From Theristus sp. LFF4_11 (Eukaryota; Nematoda; Chromadorea; Monhysterida; Xyalidae): a stretch of DNA of 64,000 nt. A model generated the notes under the pieces. The model made no database searches. It was not told the origin of the DNA and saw only the letters and a program-made list of their open reading frames with translations. The stretch spans positions 1 through 64,000 of the forward strand of contig JASANC010002514.1 in the NCBI GenBank assembly GCA_030248135.1. The letters run 5' to 3'. Position numbers and translations under genes: made by a program. Below, one piece after another: positions 1 through 12,811 of the stretch. Each line of letters starts with the position of its first letter. Positions within the stretch are counted from its first letter, which is position 1.

Positions 1-1974
1 AAAGCGTTGTCGAGCCAAGTCTTTCACTGCTTACACAAGGCCATATTCCTCCTTTTATATGCGTCTCCCGCATTTTTAGATAATTTAGTGAAACCGGTCC
101 AGAAATGAAAAACAAGAAGTCGGTGTTTTCCATGGTAATTCATTGTGCCGATCACGGATTTTGGGTTAGTTTTCTTATGTGAGCAACTCTAGATACCGAA
201 TCGTGACGATTTCGGGCGAATCGGCCGTCGAACTTGGCGAAATCGGTCCAGAAACGAAAAACAAGAAAAGGATGTTTTCCAGGGTAATTCAATGCGCTGA
301 TTACGGATTTTGGTTTAGTTTTCTTACGTGAGCAACTCTAGATACTGAATCGTGACGATTTCGGGCGAATCGGCCGTGGAAATTGGCGAAATCGGTCCAG
401 AAACGAAAAATAAGAAAAGGATGTTTTCCAGGGTAATTCAATGCGCTGATCACGGATTTTGTGTTAGTTTTTTTATGTGAGCAACTCTAGATACTGAATC
501 GTGACGATTTCGGGCGAATCGGCCGTGGAAATTGGCGAAATTGGTCCAGAAATGAAAAACAAAAAAACGGTGTTTTCCATGGTAATTAAATACACTGATC
601 ACGGATTTTGTGATAGTTTTTTCATGTGAGCAACTATAGATACCGAATCGTGACGATTTCGGGCGAATCGGCCGTGGAATTTAGTGAAACCGGTCCAGAA
701 ATGAAAAACAAGAAGTCGGTGTTTTCTATGGTAATTCATTGCGCCGATCACGGCTTTTGGGTCAGTTTTCTTATGTGAGCAATTTCTAGGTACTGAATCG
801 TGACGATTTTGGGCGAATCGGCCGTAGAAATAGCATAGACGAAATTGGCCTAAAAACGAAAAATGAAAAACCTTAGTTGTGTGCCCAACGTATTGTGATT
901 TTGGTCCGACCTTCGGGGCTTATGTAAAAGTCAGAATATTATCTAAAAATGCGGGAGACGCATATAAAAGGAGGAATATGGCCTTGTGTAAGCAGTGAAA
1001 GACTTGGCTCGACAACCTTTTCAAGTCTCTGATGTGGTACACACGGATACAAGTACATAAGAGTCATATTTTTGCGCCGTTTATTTTTTATTTAGGTTGC
1101 AAGTGGCAACCCTCGTACATTGTAGACAAATGAAACTTTCACATTTGCCTTTTTCTAGCATTTAGCGACCTCTAAAACCACTAAAATAACGATCAGACTT
1201 TAGATCGCTGACACTGGTTTGCACAAAGTGTATCGCAGAGGCATTGGGAACGCAAGGTCTCCTTCTGTGGCAATGACTCACCGGTTTATCCTGTCACAAG
1301 AGTTTGGTAAAAAGGGTGAAAATCAACGGAAGACAACACTTTTTGCACTGGTGCTGCTGTATGCACAGCGGTGCGTACGTTAGCAACAACGATAAAGCTA
1401 CATGCAGCAATGTTTTGCAATCTCTGATGTTTCTGTTTTTTGCACAGAATTTACAGTATAGCCGATTAAACATGGCAGCTTTTTTTCAGGGTGCAAGGAG
1501 CGCGCGAATTTTGAATAAAAGAAAAAGAAGTTCAGAAACCAAATTGTATGCCAAATTTGACGCGTTTTTTAAGCTAATGGATTATCCGTATTATTCTGTT
1601 CATTCTTTCTCCCTTGCACACATGATTGGAAATTATGTTGGCATTTTTGAAAAAGACAACTCCTAGTCAGCGACTAATCCCGCTTTGATGGACTGCCTCA
1701 TTTATTCGGCCATGCTGTACAGAATTTCGCACATGATGTGATTTTAGACTAAACTGAAGAGGACAATTGAAAAATATCTAGATAACTTCAAAATTTTTAC
1801 GCTTTTCAACAAGCTTGTAAACAACAAACGCGGCGCAAAAATATGACTCTTATGTACTTGTATCCGTGTGTACCACATCAGAGACTTGAAAAGGTTGTCG
1901 AGCCAAGTCTTTCACTGCTTACACAAGGCCATATTCCTCCTTTTATATGCGTCTCCCGCATTTTTAGATAATTC
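1..1974. mobile_element. Composite inverted-repeat transposon cluster
   Basis: One repeat of up to about 140 bases occurs three times in alternating orientation: bases 1-86 (cut by the window edge), 938-1078 (opposite orientation) and 1836-1974 (same orientation as the first). Its inner end reads CCGCATTTTTAGATAATT, and the longer copies also carry a shared stretch around GTACATAAGAGTCATATTTT. The first pair encloses a 149-bp tandem array. The second pair encloses about 755 bases (1079-1835) of unrelated DNA with one short open frame (1304-1666) that I do not recognise. The arrangement is that of non-autonomous foldback or MITE-type elements sharing an arm. No transposase and no convincing target duplication is visible. 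It lies in the direction of the missing 3' part of the AGL gene. Confidence 0.8.
88..845. repeat. 149-bp tandem repeat, five units
   Basis: The motif GGTCCAGAAA recurs at about 96, 245, 394, 543 and 692, a spacing of 149 bases each time, with a decayed sixth start near 845. Each unit also contains GTGAGCAACT and CGTGACGATTT. Units differ by scattered substitutions. The array is internal to the inverted repeats at 1-86 and 938-1018, so it is probably the core of that element rather than an independent satellite. Confidence 0.9.
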
Positions 1975-2636
1975 ACTGATGTTCAATCAGACTACATGAT
2001 CCGTTCCGACTCATGTGTTCGACAGGTTTCCGTCGCACTGACGATCCGTGCGGGGGGGGGGGGGGGGGCCCCCCAATATGCGCCAATCTGGAGACAAACG
2101 GTTAAGTTATAAAACTGTCTCATTTCAAAGTGCCAGTTGTTGCGTTGCTGATTGATGCAATCAGATGCACTGATGCTGGCCTCAACAATATTCCACCCAC
2201 AAACACCGCCGCCCACCAATGCGCGTAGAAGTGCACGATCGCAGTCTGCACGTCGACGGTGCAACTGAATCGACTGTAGTCGGTTGGCATCAACTCGACT
2301 GCCGACTGACCGGCGTGGTGCAGATGGTGGCCGCCGGGCGTCTCTCGTGATTCTCAAACAACAATGACACACTGACAAATGAGAACTGACAGGTCGCTGC
2401 TGGCAGCAGTAAATCGTAAATGCAGGTGAACTGGTGATGTTTGCATGTGCAAATGAGGTCAACCACACTTTTTCCTTTCACAGAGTTTCAATCTCTGAAA
2501 AGTATCGTTGTCCCCAACCACCGCACAGACACACCTACGCAGCTGCGCTGTGTAATGTCACATGTGTGTGTTTGTCTGTGCAATATTACTGCGCTTTGCA
2601 GCAACAAAAAGCACCGCTCTCAGACTGGGACTTCAC
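1975..2636. other. No gene recognised; poly-G/C tract
   Basis: No conserved coding segment is visible. A run of about 18 G followed by six C lies near 2050-2077. The downstream exons of the AGL gene would be expected on the minus strand here, but none of the family's conserved segments was found. Confidence 0.5.
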
Positions 2637-5470
2637 CGAAGGCCCAAAAAACATCCGTCTTTTTTCGTACGTTCAAACGCGGCTTCCACTTTAGCGACCG
2701 TCTCGTCGACGTTGCACTGGAAGAATTCGTGAAACCGACCCACCGGGAGTATACGCTCGTGCAGTATCCGTTTCATGGCCTGAAAAACATACCACAGAGG
2801 ACATGAAATCAATTGTAGTGTTCTAACATTTTGTCGTTCATTGACGGACCGAAAGAATCGGTCGTGTGCTGGGATTAGGTGCTGCGCAATTTGGCCGATC
2901 GATCGAGAGGTGACGATTCGAACTAGGGTTGGTAAAATACCGTTTTATTTAAATCGTGAAAAACACCCGGCATTTTCCCGGCAAAATACGGTATTTTTAC
3001 CGAAAAAACCAAAGCCAAAAGTTTGAAAACCCAATTTGGGACCACGGTGCGCAGTTGGCTCCCGAGTTCTAATAACATTATGGCGGAAACAATGAACCGT
3101 TTCTGGCGAAAAAAAACAACAGAAAACCATCATACACCTGCACGTGTTCACCAGTGGTGATCTCATGGGGCACCCCGAGTTTGTGGTACTTCCCATCGGC
3201 GATGTCGGCGCCGTACTGCGCGATCAATCGATCCAACAGAAACGCCGGCCGCAGGTGGACGCTGTTCGACAGGTTGAAACCGACCTCGGGGTGAGTCTGA
3301 CAGAATGAACAAAACGGATTTTTTTTCAAAGACTATTGCGTGAATTACTGTTTCCACCGGTACTATGGTGAGTAATTTAGCGCTTTTCTTCAAATCTTGT
3401 CGGCAGTTGGCATAAATCGTTGCGCTAGCACCAAAAAAACAACACAGCGCCAACTTGATGGTCACGCTTTCACACAGTGTGATTGATTTGAACGATAAAA
3501 TTGGACACATTCCCAAAGACTTAGTTCATAATCAAGCACACAGCTGAACCAGTAAACAAACTGAGAGCCATTGAGTGCACCTTCAACAAGTCGCAGTCCG
3601 CTGACACGTGATTGAACACGACGTCGCCGACGGTGAGCATGCCCCACTCGGAACGATAGAACTCGAGTTCCGCAGCTAAATCGTCGTACGTGAGCGGAGG
3701 ACCGCCTTTCTGAAATTACGATTTTGGTCGCAACTTTTGGTTTTCAGTGAGAACATCAAATATGGAGCGTCTGAAAAAACTGCAACGAGCAAAACGGTTC
3801 GTTCTCCAGATTTGTCCTGTTTTTAGATTTGAAATTCAGAAACGTTTACGATTCAAAAACTCGATGAGCCTTTTTGCCCATTGTGTTTTCTTGTAAGATC
3901 ACCGCGCACAATGTGTGAATGTGTGCGGTTGCAGTGTATAAATAGTATTGTGTGCAGTTGTTCGGAGACTTTTATTGAACAGTCGATACATTACAGCAAC
4001 GAGAGTTGCATTTGAAAATGCTGTTGAAACGGTCAACTTTATTTCATTTCAAAATGATTTGCCAGAAAATTCACACAAACAAACGCACTCACCGCGCCGA
4101 ACGCCGCATCATTCAGCTTGAGATAATTCTTGATTGAATACGAGCTGTTTGAGATGCCCAATTCTTGTACGGGCGTCAAATGTAACGTGTTGTAGGCGCA
4201 TTCTTTTGCCACTCTGACCCGATGCCTCCACTCGGAGAGTGGGCCGAGCAACTTTGCAATGTACGTCAAGCATTGCACGGAGTCGAGCGGCAGACGCTCC
4301 GGGCTGCTGTTGGGCCCGATGAGCAACGTCGGCGCAACATGGAAATAGCCGCTGCCACACGGCTCGCGGACGTTTCTGAGCAGTGAGAACGGCTGCGATT
4401 GGTCGGGTGAAACGACCCAGTCCAGATCTAGCTAAAGTCCTCAAAAGGCACTACGAGGCACTTGGTGGTTGTAAACACAGTGCCGTTGTACAGTGCCGAT
4501 GGAACACAAGCAATGACACGACACCACCCACTGCTGTAACATTGCACGTGTTTCGACTGCACAGCATAACTATGCTCTTCACAATTGGATTTTAGCAAAA
4601 TCGTTGAGACCTGGCAAACGACAATTAAAGAGATCAAGGTACCCTAGTTCAAATGTAGTATGAGCGGAGTGACTGGGTGGGTAACGTTTAATACAAAGAT
4701 TTTTTTGTCATTTATGGTCTTGAGAAATTTCGAATGTAGCAATGTTTAATCGAGCATTGAAATTGAACATTTGGAACACACAAATCAAATGCAATCAATG
4801 GTTCAAATGTGAAATAAAAACAGTTCGTGAAAAAAGGCGAACTTGTGATCTGCGGTGTAGAAATACTTGAACGAGCCTGGTTCTCGCACATTGATTTCGG
4901 CGAACTGCGCCAAATCGTCATTTTGAAGCGCTGATCCACTTTGCCACGGGAGTTCACTGCAACACAAAAACGATCGAAAGAGATGAAGAAACCAAAAATC
5001 TAAAAGTAGAAAAACTATAGCATCAGACACATCTTCTGTCTATTCGAATAAAAAATTCAAATTCACAATCGAATTTCTCATCTCACAACTCGAAAACGTG
5101 GCACAAACTGAATTGAAATCAGTTCAAAATTTTCCGATCAATAAATCAATTCACACACAAAGAATCAATCAAAAAACATACAAGAACGTTCCACGGTCGA
5201 ATCGTTGGCCATCTTTCATCGGATAATTTGTGAACACATGCACTGCACGTCCCAATAAAGAACCGCCAAGCATCAGGTGCAGTTTGTCGCCTGAAATGCA
5301 AAAAAAAGTGTGGTGTGCCTGTGCTAAATACCGGATTCAATTTGGAGAGACCAGAGACAAACAACAAACTGGCCTTTCTCAAGTTTATAAATATCGTTGC
5401 TGTCGACGCCATAATCAATCTTCAAACGCCACGTTACCGGCGAACGACCGCCATTCGCTGGCTTTGCCAT
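2637..5470 (-). CDS. AGL: Glycogen debranching enzyme, N-terminal part (partial)
   Basis: The family's enzyme removes alpha-1,6 branches of cytosolic glycogen using 4-alpha-glucanotransferase and amylo-1,6-glucosidase activities on one chain of about 1,500 residues. Seven in-phase exons encode the first 349 residues: 5470-5359, 5290-5182, 4956-4843, 4375-4093, 3709-3581, 3296-3138 and 2779-2637. The ATG at 5470 gives MAKPANGG. Segments matching the family in order are AVHVFTNYP, REPGSFKYFY, RVRVAKECAYNTLHLTPVQE, the GH13 region I DVVFNH (about residues 235-240), HLRPAFLLDRLIA, ADGKYHKLGVP and RFHEFFQCNVDE. The exon 1 donor and the last donor are the least certain boundaries. All catalytic regions after region I are absent. 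The gene either continues beyond base 1 through an intron holding the transposon cluster or is broken. Identity is firm; completeness is not. Confidence 0.9.
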
Positions 5471-6782
5471 GTCAATTGTCAACCACTAAAATGTTTTGGC
5501 GACTTGAGGGACGTTTTCGCTTTATGGTTGGGTTGGTGTCCGTGTGCGTCTGCGTGCGTTTGTGAAAAAGTTGAAAAACAAAAAAGCACGCAAGCAAATT
5601 GACATGCATTCCTTGCCATAGACTGTATTGCGCTTTGCACAACACATGCTTGTCTGAGCAAGGCAATGTGATAATTACGGACTTTTGACAAGGAACTGAG
5701 CGAAAGCGCAATCTTTTTCGGGAGTTCTGCACTTCCACTTCTCCTACTGTTTTTAATTTCGGCTCAAAAATGCAAAAAGAAACATGGAAAACGGATATTT
5801 GTGCTTCGTGGTCTTTTCAGCAGCCTGATAAGTTGGAGCAAAGCCTGTTTTAGACGAACTTTGGGTATCCAAGCAAAAGCAAGGTTTTTTATGTTTTTTT
5901 CAAACTTGGCAGCTCTATTTTTTGTGTTGTGGTTTTCCATTCGAAACGGCACGTGCGAACTTTCAACTTTCAAATCGTGTTTGGTGGGTTTTGTGTAATA
6001 ACACAGGCAAAATGGAGTTACGCGATTATTTTGCTCTGCGGGCGCGGGCGGACGTGACCGGTTTTTTCGCAGATCACGCTTATTTTTCTTATCTGCGTTC
6101 TGCAGTTTTGTATTCGGTTACTTATTCATATTTACTTTTTGGACGAACTTGATGGCATCTTCACACGCACGAGAACTCGTGATATAAAAATTTCAGCACA
6201 GCCAATATGGTTACCGGTACCGAACATTGCCACCCAACGCCAATGGTTTACTCAACCATTTCTGGATACTTTGTCGTTGACTCATTTTATCACTCAGCGA
6301 AACTGCACCACAAAGTGTGCCAAAAAATAAGCGCATTTTTGCTGGCCCTAAAGCGGGCTGTGTTCGTCTAAATTTTACAAACACATCGGGTCAAGGTTTT
6401 AACTTGACGTTTTAAAAATACATGACGCCAGTAACCAAAATCCGTTTTTTTAATGCCACAACCATTTTAAATTATCACATCCAATAATCTTGAAATTGTA
6501 TCGCTGCATGTCTTATCACGCAACCCTAATCTTATTGTGTCATTATTTTGCAAAAAAATCAACCTATATTTCTTTAGTCAAAATTTTGTTTTAAGATTTT
6601 GTCTGCTATCATCAGTCCAGGTTCTGTGCAAATGCACTGCACTTGACGAGGCCAAATTTTCCACCGTGTCTGTGCTGTAGCCCAATGAAGTTCCATGTTC
6701 GATCACTTGACCTGCAGCATGCTTGTAAAACATACGAAAACGTTCCATTTTAGGACAAGAAAAAAACTAAACTGAAGTCCTT
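5471..6782. other. Intergenic; no gene recognised
   Basis: This stretch separates the start of AGL from the stop of SLC34, both on the minus strand. It must hold the AGL promoter and the SLC34 3' end. I see no conserved coding segment, no clear TATA box and no clear minus-strand polyadenylation signal. Confidence 0.5.
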
Positions 6783-9700
6783 TCAAGAACAATCGCCTTG
6801 ACTGTTTTCTTTGGAAAATTCCGGTTTACCAGAATCTCTTTCCGTTGCACACGGTCCATCATAGCATTCATAAACAGATTCTGATTGATGTTTCGCTGTT
6901 GTTTCGCTAGCAGTTGATAAGTCCATATTGACACATGGACAAAGTAGAGAGAGCACTTTTGACATCATTCGATCATACGGTGCCAGCGAATGCAGTGGCC
7001 GTGGAAGGAAAGCCCAGTTGCGGAGCACAGGCGGTAGAATGCTTGGCCGTTTGACCTAATTTGAAAAGTGAATTACACAGACTGCCTCTTTATACCTGAA
7101 AAAATGAGACGCAGCCTTCTTCCTAGACGCACATGGTTGGTAAATATCTGATCCGTCGATAACTGTATGATGCGCAAAGTTCAAAAATCACACTTGTTTT
7201 TTAAGTTTTGATCGTGCTTCAAGGATCAATTAAAAACGTGCAGTATCGACAAGAACAGTCAGGTTTTTTTAAAATACTTGGTTTACTTTGTCAACAACGC
7301 AGTGCTGACCTCAACCAACAAATGACACACAACACAAACCTGAAGAACGTTAACAACGGCGACGACCAGGCAAACCGTAAAAACTGGCACCCCAACTCCG
7401 ACCAACAACCAAGGACTAACGAGCGACAGCGCAAACACGCTGATTGGCAGAACGAAAAACATAAACGCGATGTAGACGAGCGCGAACCAGCGGTACTGAA
7501 CCGAAGTTTGAGTGATTCGCAAAAAACGATTGATTGTGCCACATGATCTGCTGAGCCTATTTTTTACTTTTCACCTTTGCCGTTGTCCGGCCAAGAAACT
7601 TCGCCGCGCTCAATGGCAGCGAACGCATGAACGGCACCACGTAGAAGACACCGATGCCGGTGACGTTGAAGAAGAAGTGCGCCAATGCGATTTGTAGTGC
7701 TCTAAAGGGCAAGTTTCGGTTGATACACAAAAACATAAGGTTAAAAGGTTATGACTGCTCCCGCTGCCGAGCTTGGGGTAGACCTGGGCTACGGACATAT
7801 ACTCAAGTTCTAGTTCTCGAATAGCCTAGCTTAGCTTTATTTTTTTGCGTGTGACGAGTTTTGCTTTTTTTCCTTTGAAACTCTAAAAAATTATGCCACC
7901 TCACTTGTCTAAATGGTCGGAAGCAAGCGCAGCGAGTATACTCGTGAATGTCGTGCCGACGTTGGCGCCCAACGTCATCGGATACATTCGATCCAACGTC
8001 AACACGCCAACGGCCACCAGTGGCGTCAGAGCGCTCGTGACGATGCTTGACGATTGAACCTGCGTTTTGTCTTTCCAAAGAAATCACAAAAAAAATTGAA
8101 TTTGAAATGGCGGGAAGCACAAGAAAGAAAATTTTGCCAAGCAACGTAATCAGTCAGCTGACAAAAAACGTTTCCGTTGATTTGTTTGTTCAATTTTTAC
8201 CAGAAATGTGAGCGCGCAGCCGGCAGCGATGGCAACATAGCCGGTCAACCATGTGAACGGTCGCGGAAGGTCGTTGTTGACAAACCGCCGGATGGTCTTC
8301 GCCAATTGACCTGAAAAGTTTGCAAAAAAGTTGTTTTGGACCTTCACATCATTGAAACCGTCGATGGAACACATCAATAATATCTATTTTTGTCCACTGG
8401 CAGTTGACCAAAATCATACAGGCCCGCAAATTTGTTCCACAGTTCGTTCATCTGTCGTTCTTTGCCTCTTCTTTGCCAAGAAAAATGATAAGGGCAACAA
8501 TTTCGCTCCAATGATTGGTCATTTTTATCACTTATGAACAAATTTCGGCTCTAATGCTCACGAAGCTTGCAGTAACCTCGTGTCGAGACCAAGTTATGTA
8601 GATGCTGTGCTCCGTACGGTCAAAGTCGTCGCATACTGACAGACCTTTCAACGCAGCGTGGAGCAGTTTTACTATGGCGAACAAGCAAATGCACAGAACG
8701 GCCAATGAGCAAACCAATAAAATGACGCCAATTGACGTGTCCGACCAAGTGAGAGAGCCGAACATATGTGACCCTGGAACAATCAATAATCATGACAATC
8801 ATTCTGCGATCACCCTTTTCAAGTCGATAAATCCTCTCACCGGAACAAATCCGCACACCGGATTGCTGTGCAAAAACGTCAACGGAGCTTTGATTGGATC
8901 CATTTTGATGGACGGTTAATGATGCGGCCGAAATGTTGCCATTTTCAATCAAAAACTGATTCAACTTTTTCACATCAAGCGTGACAGCGCATTTTCGTTT
9001 CACCAAACTGTTGACTTCACTCGCTTCCAAGTCGCCGCGCGCAATTGCTGAGATGCGGGATTTATCGAGCTGCATGTGAGAACTAAATATGGGTATTCTC
9101 TCTTCTCCAAAAAAACGATTCAGCCTTTAACTGTTCATTTTCTAAACCTGAACAATCAACTTCGTGAACGGCTCCGTCAGTCGTTTCAGCAACTTCGGCG
9201 GTTTCTGAGTGCGTTTCAATTGGAATCCACCAACAATCCAGTCGGTCAGGCGATACAGATATCCTGAAAAGGCACGCAATAAGAGTTTGTCCTTGTCGGT
9301 TCGGTGTTATAAAATTCGCAAACAACGCCAGTAAGCAGCCTGCTGGACAAAAAAAAACTGAAAAACAATGAAAATGTATATTTTTATACCGGTAACAATT
9401 TCCAGCGGCAGCAGTATCAAAACGCACAGCCAGTTAAACGCATCGTGCACCGTGGCTGCCGCGAACGCTCGTCGAAATTCGGGTCGATTCGCTGAAGCAA
9501 GCGTTTCATTTTACCTTCAAAAGCTGGATCGCAGTCGAAATCAAAACCTTTGAACAGTTTTGTACCCGAGTGTCCCAGCGCGACGAGTGTGTTTGTGATT
9601 GAAGTGCCGATGTTGGCGCCCATTACGATTGGAATTGCGGAGTGCACCGGCACAACTGAAATGCACCATGTATTTTTTACGGTTTTTGCAACAACAAATG

Positions 9701-10703
9701 ACGAAACGTCTTCGATTTCGAGCACATGAACGAGCAAAACAGAGCATTTTAGCGTGACAGCCGACTCTGAGCAGCGACCAGTCCGACCACGATCGACGTT
9801 GAAGTGCTCGAGCTCTGCAGCAGCACCGTGCACAGCACGCCGATCATGAGACCGCAGATCGGATTCTGCAGTAGGTCGGACTCGCGGAATACGCGGCCTG
9901 CAATTGATTGTTTTTAAAAAAAGCAAGTAAAGAAGCAGTTTCGGGGAAATGTTGACACTTGGAAACATTTCAGCATAATGCGTGAATCTCGCTTGTCCTC
10001 TCCTCCCTCACGGAACGCAACGTTCCGCCAGTTTTCTGTTTACAAGCGCACTTCTCGCAAATCCGTTCACTCACCAGCCGCCTTTCCGCCGAGCAGCTGA
10101 AAGGCGTCCGCCATCAGGCCCAGTGAACAGATGAACAGATACATGAGAACAACCAGTGCGACGACTTGACCCAAGTGAGTCGCCAACGATCGCGCTCGTT
10201 CGCCGACGCTTTTGTCTGTGGATGTTTTGAAAATCACTGCATCCTTTAGCGATCAAAAAGTAGCACTCGACAACTGGTGCCCATGCGGTTATACCCGAAC
10301 GCCTTTTTGAAACAGTTCCTGGTCAAGTGGTCATGCGATGTTGTGGACACTATTTTCATTCTCATCTGATAGTGTAAAGTCAGAACACATTGGTTAGTCC
10401 ATTACTGATTACTGAGAACTGCTCCTATTTTTTTCCATCTGAGTTTGAATAATACAGTATTTGTATCTTTTCGTGGGAACGTTTCTCATTCATAAGATAC
10501 GCGGTCAAGCAACGATGCCGTGGGAAGATGCTTTGGCCGCACATAATTTTTGTGCTGAAAAGCTTTTGAAGAATTTCACCTTTCCACGGTTTTCCAAAAT
10601 GATCATCGTCCATCTCAGGCAGCGCCCACAAGTCGTGCGTCGCCTCAGATTCCTTCTTTCGAGCCGATGTCATCCGAGCATCGGAGACTTTATTAGAAAC
10701 CAT
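6783..10703 (-). CDS. Type II sodium-phosphate cotransporter (SLC34)
   Basis: This is a plasma-membrane protein coupling inward sodium flow to phosphate uptake. Thirteen exons sum to 1,884 bases, an open frame of 627 residues: 10703-10580, 10215-10075, 9897-9766, 9655-9566, 9491-9390, 9263-9148, 9069-8841, 8773-8645, 8310-8201, 8059-7905, 7701-7575, 7495-7340 and 7055-6783. The family's inverted repeat is explicit: QSSST at about 116-120 followed by VMGANIGTS, and QSSSI at about 393-397 followed by TLGANVGTT. Other family segments are [49 protein letters not shown] and LRNWAFLP. Exon 7 encodes the large extracellular loop (about 236-311) with NIS, NGS and NQS glycosylation sequons. Length fits the family. 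No key motif is missing, so it looks functional. The exact paralogue cannot be assigned. Confidence 0.96.
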
Positions 10704-10818
10704 TTTCTAAATAGGGCCAATTCTGCTGTAAGTACGAATCAAATATGTTCTTATCCTGGAACTGTTTGGTTAAAGGTTCCGTTTAACAAACTTGAAAAAT
10801 AGCAAAAATTGAGCTACC

Positions 10819-11276
10819 GTGTTACCCCCAATAACCCCCCATGGGGGATTAATACGTCAGCGACTAGGGGTGGGGTTTATTGGTGGGGGGGGGATTATTG
10901 GTGGGGGGGGGGGCTTTATTTACAAACAAATTCAAGGGGTGGGGGTTTATTTAAAAATGGCAAAAATACCTTGCATGGCAGGCAAGAAAGTCGCAGAAAC
11001 TTCTACTCTACACAGAAATTTCCTTTTACAACAGCCTTTTGTAATGAAATTACCATTAACTCATCCATTTGGGGCCTTTGGTAGCTCAATTTCATCATTT
11101 TCACTGCAACCAGCCACTGAATTCGCTGGGTATGTGTTTCAAATAGGTTTCCAGTAATCCCCCATGGGGGATTATTTGTGGGGGGGGGACTATTCGGAAA
11201 CTTGTCGTGGGGTAGGGGTTTATTGGTGGGGGGGGATTAATGGTGGGGGGGGGTTAATGGGGGTAATATGGTATAT
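10819..11276. mobile_element. G-rich inverted-repeat element
   Basis: The left end reads ACCGTGTTACCCCCAATAAC and the complement of the right end reads ACCATATTACCCCCATTAAC, giving imperfect terminal inverted repeats. The interior repeats short units of the type GGGTTTATTGGTGG with G runs of 7-10, and CCCCCATGGGGGATTA occurs near both ends. Between the G-rich arms lies about 230 bases of ordinary sequence. Open frames in this stretch follow the repeats and are not genes. It lies just upstream of the SLC34 start. Confidence 0.65.
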
Positions 11277-12811
11277 AAAAATGTGGTGCGTTCTATGTAA
11301 CAGAAAATGAACACAGCTTGATCCGAGAAAACCACGTCATAAGCATAAATCGTTAAATATGAGTAATGTTGATAAATGCAATAACGTCACTAATGACAAT
11401 TCCACCAAACAACAATAAATAGTCGAACTCGGGCGTGGGTGCGCAGCATAACACCAAACCAGATTCGAAAAGTGGCACCACCAGATTCTGCATCAATATA
11501 CTGTAGGTAAACATTTTTATCAACTTTTTTTGTGAACAGAATTATTTTCAAAATCTATGACAATGATGAAATTTCCAGTGTTTCTGCACAATTTGTCGGT
11601 AGTTTCACCGTTGCTTTTTTTTTCTTTTTTGCTCATCAGGTGCTAGTTTTGAACATTAGATGTGAAGTGATTGAAAAGTTCGAAAAAACAATCACTTACG
11701 TATTGCTTCTATAGTTTTTGATGTTTGATATAAAAAATGTTGCAAACCCTTTCAATCTTAAACAGGTTTTTTGAAATACGGTATTGTAGAATATTTGCAC
11801 GATCATCGCAAAACGGTGACGATGTGGCGCGGCGTTTGGTAAACTTCAGGTAGCGAGAGAGTGGCGATTTAGTGGAATGGAGAACAACGGACATTACAGG
11901 AAAAAGAATCACATTATATAATTTAATTACACGTAATTACAGCTAGATAAGTACAATAATCGCGTTTAAAAAATTACATTTTTGTTCGTTCATGTGCATA
12001 CCGTAAGTGTACAAAACTAATTATTTTTGACATGATTGATAGTTTCATGTGAAAACATTCGATTGACGACCATTTGAAGTGACAAGCAACCTTCCTTCCG
12101 CGTTCAATTACGACTTTGACTGAATGTCATTTTGGTCAATTTGTTAAACCGTGGAATTTTCGTCTGGAATGAAAAACTGAATTTGAAAATGGCTGTTTTT
12201 GTGTGCCAGACTGCAACAACGATCGCAGTAACCCTTTTCCTGGAGAAAAAAAACTGACAAAACATTGAAAGAATGTTGTGTTTTTCAGAACCTTACTCAA
12301 GGATGGCGCTACATACGAATGCTTGCGATTGCTGCTTGATACTTCATCATTCATATCCGAATGGACTGTTGCATTTCTTTATCTTGTTTTTGGTTCGTTT
12401 CATCATTTTTTCAATTTTTTTGAGAATTACCTGTTAAAAATACACAAAATAAGCACAGCCAAATAAACAATACAAGCAACAATTGGTCTCATCAACACAG
12501 CCAGAATGTTACAATTAAACACAACACAAACACCGAAAAATTCAACACAAAATGCAAAATCATGACTAGAGGTTTGGCCCGTCAAATAATGTCACAAATG
12601 TGAGAAAAATCGTTGGTCGCAAAAACAGAGCACAATTTCAAATCACCAACCGAATCAATGTTGCCACTTCGGGTTGCTTGCCGTTTAAAATACCAGTTCA
12701 ATCAACCCCAGCAAACGGCAAACAATCGAGCAACTCTCGAGTCAACGTTCAACAACCTAAAAATCAGCAATTCTTGTCACCAGATCATACCACCGAGTGC
12801 CTTCGATTCGA
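11277..12811. other. Intergenic; no gene recognised
   Basis: AT-rich DNA between the G-rich element and the stop codon of IFT43. No conserved protein segment or RNA gene was seen on either strand. Confidence 0.5.

Noticed and set aside
1304..1666. 120-codon plus-strand frame inside the inverted repeat
   Set aside because: Within transposon-derived DNA, cysteine/phenylalanine-rich composition, no conserved segment.
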